Assembly (NCBI GenBank): GCA_025201365.1
Contig: JAIXMF010000009.1
Location: 124,001 to 188,000, forward strand
Origin: Syncephalis plumigaleata
Lineage: Eukaryota > Zoopagomycota > Zoopagomycetes > Zoopagales > Piptocephalidaceae
Length of the DNA stretch: 64,000 nucleotides
Reading direction: 5' to 3'
Both the position numbers and the translations under genes were made by a program. The notes below the pieces were generated by a model. The model did not search any database, was not told the origin of the DNA, and worked only from the letters and a program-made list of their open reading frames with translations. This document shows, one piece after another, positions 59,541-64,000 of the stretch (its first letter is position 1; every line of letters begins with the position of its first letter).

Positions 59541-60206
59541 GATGGCGATATTGGTGGTGGTAAGCCGTCAAATACTTTTGTTATGAACAACGAACAATAC
59601 AAATTGACGTGTCGTAAACACAAATATAAACACTAGGTGCCTAGCAAACGAGGATAGCGTCAATGGCACAAGGAGTAGTAGATAAAGGTCGTCAAAGAAA
59701 GAATAAAAGAGGTAGTCGATGAAATGCCAGTTGACAACAATAAACAACAAAAGACAAGTGAACAACTGAAGATAAAAGGATAAGCGCTTTATGAACAGTT
59801 AAAGCAGCGCTTAAAGAACAAGATACAAGGTCACGCGACCTAACGAGATATTGGCAAAGTATGCAAGCAGGAAAGTGTAGAACAACAGGTGGAATCAGTA
59901 TGCTGAGAGTAAAAAAAAGGGAGAAAGAAAGCAAAGGGAAGGGAAAGGAAAGGAAGCGGGAATAAAGCCAAGAAGCCGACGTGGAATGTTGACGTACATC
60001 ATCTGATTCAGGAATAAGGGATAATGCAGACGTGTGTAACGGAAATATCACATTAGAAGCAATGATAGAGGAATTCATTAAGGACTAGTATAATTGATGG
60101 GCGAATCATGTATATTTATTCCAATAATAATCGTAAATTCATATCATAAAGGGTCATTTGCTATTGTCATTCATGTGTATCGGTCCGAGATAGTTGAAGG
60201 AATGCT
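59541..60206. other. Intergenic region
   Basis: Contains purine-rich (GGAAA)n around 59910-59965 and is otherwise unremarkable. It holds the R-SNARE promoter and the 3' end of the next minus-strand gene. Confidence 0.5.
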
Positions 60207-61198
60207 TCAAGCTGCTTGCGCTGCAAAAGTGGGAGCGTTATATGTCTCCACTTCTAGAGGTAATTTGGGCAATTGCTCAATGAGCTGGACTAGTCTAAGC
60301 GGCACAGCTTCACCAGGGAAGCATAGATGAATGAAGCGATACAAGAACACATGCATATAATCATCATGTCTCTTTAACTTGGTTGGGCCATCAAGTGGTG
60401 TTGTACCCTTGAGTATAGGCACTTTGAACTTCTTGTCCATAATATAGCGCAATGGATTAAAGCGAAGTTCTCCTTTGGCGTTGATGTAAACATCTAGTGT
60501 AGCAATCCATGGTTAGACAACACATGGTATGTATGAGGAAATCGCGCTTACCATTGAGATTCCAGCTTAAGTACCAGCCTAGCCTGCTTGCCATGTTATG
60601 TGCTAATGCGAGAATCAATGGATTAGTAAGTGTAGATGGTGTATATACGGAAAAGAAAACATACCATTTATCAGTTGGGTTTCAATTTTATCCTGCATTG
60701 AAGCAAGTGATCCATCCGGTACACTGGACAAGGCTTATAGAATTGTTGTGCCCCATCGGCGAGCAATTCAGTAGCGTAGCAACGCTTGCCATCCTTACCT
60801 TTGTAACTAGCGAGCGGGCATAATATACTCTGCATGGAGTTTTGATCTTGCACATAGGTGTTCTCAACGTGTCGCAACTCTAAAAACGTACAAATGATTG
60901 TCAGCTATGAAAATAGCTGTGTTGCCACCTACTTTGTAGAATAGCTGGTATGGATGCGGTGTATGATGAGGCTTTGTTCTAGCTCGGGAATAGGCTTATC
61001 CGGGAGCATGGATGCTACGGCTTGAACCGGAAGTGTTTCTAGAGTTCCAAAGTATGGATTATTTGGATCAATTTTAAGACCGGGAACACCTCCCTCGTTC
61101 AAAGGCTGCGGTTTAGCATCAACAGCGACGAGTGTCGTTGACACTAGCATCAATGCGGTCGCACAGGTGACAAAAACGGATTTGGTTCCAAAGAGCAT
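60207..61198 (-). CDS. Secreted pseudokinase-like protein
   Basis: Exon 1 (61198-60933) starts with a signal peptide (VFVTCATALMLVSTTLVAVDA) followed by an extended Pro-rich segment. Exon 2 (about 60880-60665) has SILCPLASYKGKDGKRCYAT at a hinge-like position; a further exon has LALAHNMASRLGWYLSWNLN where the HRD catalytic loop is expected, and the last exon (about 60493-60207) has DVYINAKGELRFNPL in place of the DFG strand and C-lobe helices ending AAQAA. Catalytic HRD Asp and DFG are missing; AHN-x-A is shared with the gene at 24.2 kb. One or two one-base offsets (near 60875 and 60715) interrupt the frame. I infer a pseudokinase of the same secreted family; function unknown. Confidence 0.55.
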
Positions 61199-62120
61199 TG
61201 TAATTCAGTTATAAAGGAAGGTGCACACTCGTATAACAGGATGACCGGCGTCTTTCGATATATCTGTATGTGTGTTTAATGAAATAAAGCGTTATCTAGA
61301 AGCGAGGAATAAAAATGTGGGTAACGAGGCATATCGATCGACAGAATCACGCGTTTTTATAGTATTTCAGTGTATGTATCTCCGCTTGTCTGCTACTTGA
61401 AAGAGATGTAATCCGCAAAGACCATGTGCTAGTAGTGTAAACTGAAACAGCAAGCAGGTAGACGTTCATCGAAGCAATGGAAGACCTAGGGGGTTAGTCG
61501 GCGTTTTAATTATCAGATAGCCATGCTCTTGCTTAGTAAATATGGAAGTGTGGACTGAACACGTACTCGGGTATGTACGATCAGGATAGGAAAGAAATGC
61601 GGTAGTTGAAATTGAAAACTGTCCACTATCGTGTCAAGCCTACTTTATTTAGTCGATGTAAATGTAGAGGGACGACAAAAGGTATACACGCCCTTGACTG
61701 CTATATTTGCGTAGGATTGAGTTAGAAAAAACGAACAATATTTAGTTAATTGCTTCTTGTTTGCATTCTAATGATCTGTCCCGAATAACACACGCACACA
61801 CATACGCTTTTAGCCAGCTAATAAATAAAAGGAAACGGCAACGGATAAACTAATTATGAGCAAATTGATCTACGCAACTATCAATATATGTAGTATCGAC
61901 ACATGTAACACGACTAAAGTAGCGTTTAGCTGAAGTCGAATGATGATAATGTATCATTCCAGTATTTATTATTATTACTGAAGATGAAATAGAGCTATGC
62001 TGTAATTACTACTACCATTGCAATAACAACAATATAGCACATGAACCATTTAATAGCAGTGCATTGCATAATATCGATAATAACAACTATACATGACAAT
62101 GACTGTATCGAGGTTGACAT
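61199..62120. other. Intergenic region
   Basis: About 0.9 kb between two minus-strand secreted kinase-like genes. Moderately AT-rich; no exon, repeat or RNA gene recognised. Confidence 0.5.
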
Positions 62121-63453
62121 CTACTCAACATAAGGATATCCTTTTAATGGATATGTTCTTAGGAATTCCTTTGGTGTGGGACGCTCCTTAGGCTTTGCTA
62201 TTAATGTCCTACTTAGTAATTCAGTGATAGCACGAGGGATACGCTCTCCGTTGGGATAGTGATCGGGTATCACGACGGGATATTCGCCTTTTGCGTATTT
62301 ACGAGCCAGCTCCTTATTCGACATAACTCGAACTAGCTTAACGATTGACCCGCGATGGTGCCTTCAATCGGCGGCTTATTCATTGTCATTTGGTAAAAAG
62401 TCGCGGCCAATAGCCACATGTCAAATTTGTACAAATTGTAACTGGATGACGAGAAAAATTCTGGCGCTGGATGAGCCAATGGCATACCCTGAATTCTTTT
62501 ACGTGGTCTTCTAAGGTTGAACACGCTAAATGACGTGCTTGTGTCAAAATCGACAATGGTTGGCTTTGGCGTGCCATTGCCATCAATACCAATCATAACA
62601 TCTAAAAATATATGTATTAGACGATAATGAAGCATATGGGAATGTCGTTACAACTCACTATTAATATTGATGTCGCTGTGTGTTAATCGTGCACGATGCA
62701 AGAATTGAAGTCCTGCTCATTAATGTTAGTTGACCTTCTATTTTGTTTGTTTGCTTTTTAAAGCAAATGATTTACCTTCAAGTAGTTGATAAAATAAACG
62801 ATAGGCAGTCCTTTCTTTGCCGTAAATTGAACCATCAAAATATTCGCCCAATGTCTGATCGCCAGCATACTTCGTGAGCATACATTGACCAAGTTCTGGC
62901 GAAAGATATTCGGACCATTTCAACTTTTTATATCGTTTAATCCACGCCTTAACTGTTGTCGGTAAACCTATTTTGAACGAGTGGACAAGCGTCGAGACAT
63001 ACTGACTGCCTTATGGTTTGTTTCTCTTTGCCTCTTCGATTCTCTATAAGCACATTGGTGAGTGGATTCAATAGTGACACACGTATGGTGTAATTACCTT
63101 GTGTATTCTTATCTCTTTATTGATCGTCTCTTTGTGATAGGAACATTTAATGAATGCATGTTCATTTTTATAGTTGGCAAATCCCATTACCGATGACGTG
63201 CCATATCCCAATCTACTATGAATTCTAAGACCTGCTTGCCCATATGCATTATCTTGATCGATTGGCAAGCTTATTGCCTGCCCACCAATGTCTACGCGTA
63301 ACACGATTAGCGTGTGCGCTCCACCGATATCCTATTTCCATACTTACTGGGACCAGCGTGAAAACCAACAGGTATAGCAAATGCTTTCTGACTGCAAAGA
63401 ATGGCTATCAGACAACCGGTAATACTCGTTCTATCAAATATATTAGAGCGCAT
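62121..63453 (-). CDS. Secreted protein kinase-like protein, possibly active
   Basis: From ATG 63453, MRSNIFDRTSITGCLIAILC leads to a signal peptide cut near KAFA-IPVG. N-lobe: SRLGYGTSSVMGFANYKNEH as glycine-rich loop, AFIKCSY with a candidate lysine, and INKEIRIHK with the C-helix Glu. C-lobe: QLLEG-LQFLHRARLTHSDININNVMIGIDG (catalytic Asp and Asn in place), TIVDFDTS (DFD for DFG), PAPEFFSSSSYNLYKFDMWLLAATFYQM (APE and D-x-W) and RPTPKEFLRTYP. Introns lie near 62605-62656, 62718-62776 and 63050-63098. All chemical residues are present, so it may be active in the secretory pathway. One-base offsets or a stop occur near 63325 and 63010. The family could not be named. Confidence 0.65.
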
Positions 63454-63910
63454 GTTATAATTGATCAAGCGTAGATAATAGCATAATGCCCAGAGGAAGA
63501 CAGCAGTACCAATTATTATCGAGATATATCGTATAGCAATACAATTAAAAAAAGGCAACTGAATGTGATGATAATATAGCAAGTGAAAAAAAAGACTGAA
63601 CGATGTATTTGACATATTCAGCAGAGCGTTGTTTTTATAGCAAGTGTCATGTGTATATCACCTTTCTTTGCTTTGAATTGTCTAAATTCAACAAGGAGGA
63701 GCATGTCACAAAAGCGGGGGTGTGATCTATTCGGGTAAATTGCAATTACATTGTTGCACGTCGTATCTTTCCATACTAATCATGCATGTCCACGTTCTGT
63801 TTCCTTTATTGCATATTTGACACGGCTCATGATCTAAATTAGCATACATAATATTGATGTAATTGATTGTCATGCAATGGTTTTTATTAGTGATAAATGT
63901 ATTATCCCAT
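63454..63910. other. Intergenic region
   Basis: Between a signal-peptide start at 63453 and an edge-truncated coding stretch. Nothing recognised apart from short A-runs. Confidence 0.45.
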
Positions 63911-64000
63911 CTATTGAGTGGTCAATAAAGTTTCGAAAGCTTTGGTATTTATGATCCCCCGCAATTTTGGTGTACCTGCACGACCTGCCGCGTAAAGTGC
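63911..64000 (-). CDS. Partial coding stretch at window edge
   Basis: Reading inward from 64000 there are 29 open codons (ALYAAGRAGTPKLRGIINTK then AFETLLTTQ) ending at TAG 63911-63913. It could be the C-terminus of a gene beginning outside the window. Too short to assign; chance open reading is possible. Confidence 0.25.
   Translation of the reverse strand, partial: ALYAAGRAGTPKLRGIINTKAFETLLTTQ

Overview
The window is a gene-dense, moderately AT-rich stretch of a nuclear eukaryotic genome. Most genes carry many short spliceosomal introns (about 50-75 bp, GTAAG donors, TAG acceptors). The gene set is holomycotan: an ERF4-type Ras palmitoylation subunit, fungal-style ERD1/EXS protein, Old Yellow Enzyme, an extracellular copper-only SOD, NFX1/FAP1, bS18m and Sec8. 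A Polo-like kinase 4 gene also implies centrioles or basal bodies, so a zoosporic early-diverging fungus or close relative (chytrid, blastoclad or aphelid grade) fits better than Dikarya. This placement is inference.

Layout. 1-5608: 3' portion of a Ty3/gypsy LTR retrotransposon, interrupted by a 1,630-bp Tc1-like foldback DNA element with 740-bp arms and a TA duplication; the 3' LTR is 5209-5608. 5813-13898 (minus): one 26-exon gene whose exons I could follow in a single frame from an N-myristoylation-type start, through a CRIB domain, to four successive PAK/STE20 kinase domains (about 2,165 aa). This is the main discovery candidate. 15.0-18.7 kb: dynactin p27 and kanadaptin. 19.8-23.8 kb: an island unlike the rest, with two intronless zinc-binding genes of unknown function, degenerate repeats and a 389-bp tandem duplication. 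24.1-29.0 kb: a secreted kinase-like gene, ERF4 and mitochondrial bS18m. 29.3-38.5 kb: a short Sec8, an unrecognised helical protein, a secreted SLP-type phosphatase and a second secreted pseudokinase-like gene. 39.3-44.0 kb: PLK4 and an ERD1-like EXS protein. 44.4-52.9 kb: SURF6/Rrp14, PRKRIP1, CFIm25 (NUDT21), CDK7, an AROS-like protein and OYE. 53.6-59.5 kb: copper-only SOD, NFX1 and a synaptobrevin. 60.2-64.0 kb: two more secreted kinase-like genes and a partial coding stretch at the edge.

Themes. Kinase folds are unusually frequent: four PAK domains in one polypeptide, PLK4, CDK7 and four dispersed minus-strand genes with signal peptides and diverged kinase folds, a possible secreted kinase/pseudokinase family. 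PAK, Sec8, the R-SNARE and ERF4 all belong to polarity, exocytosis and Ras/Rho membrane signalling, but no operon-like co-regulation is implied. Many host genes show isolated apparent one-base losses, usually in homopolymers or short repeats. Consensus errors of the assembly explain this better than wholesale pseudogenisation, so reading frames of individual genes should be treated with care. All boundaries come from manual reading; no searches were run.
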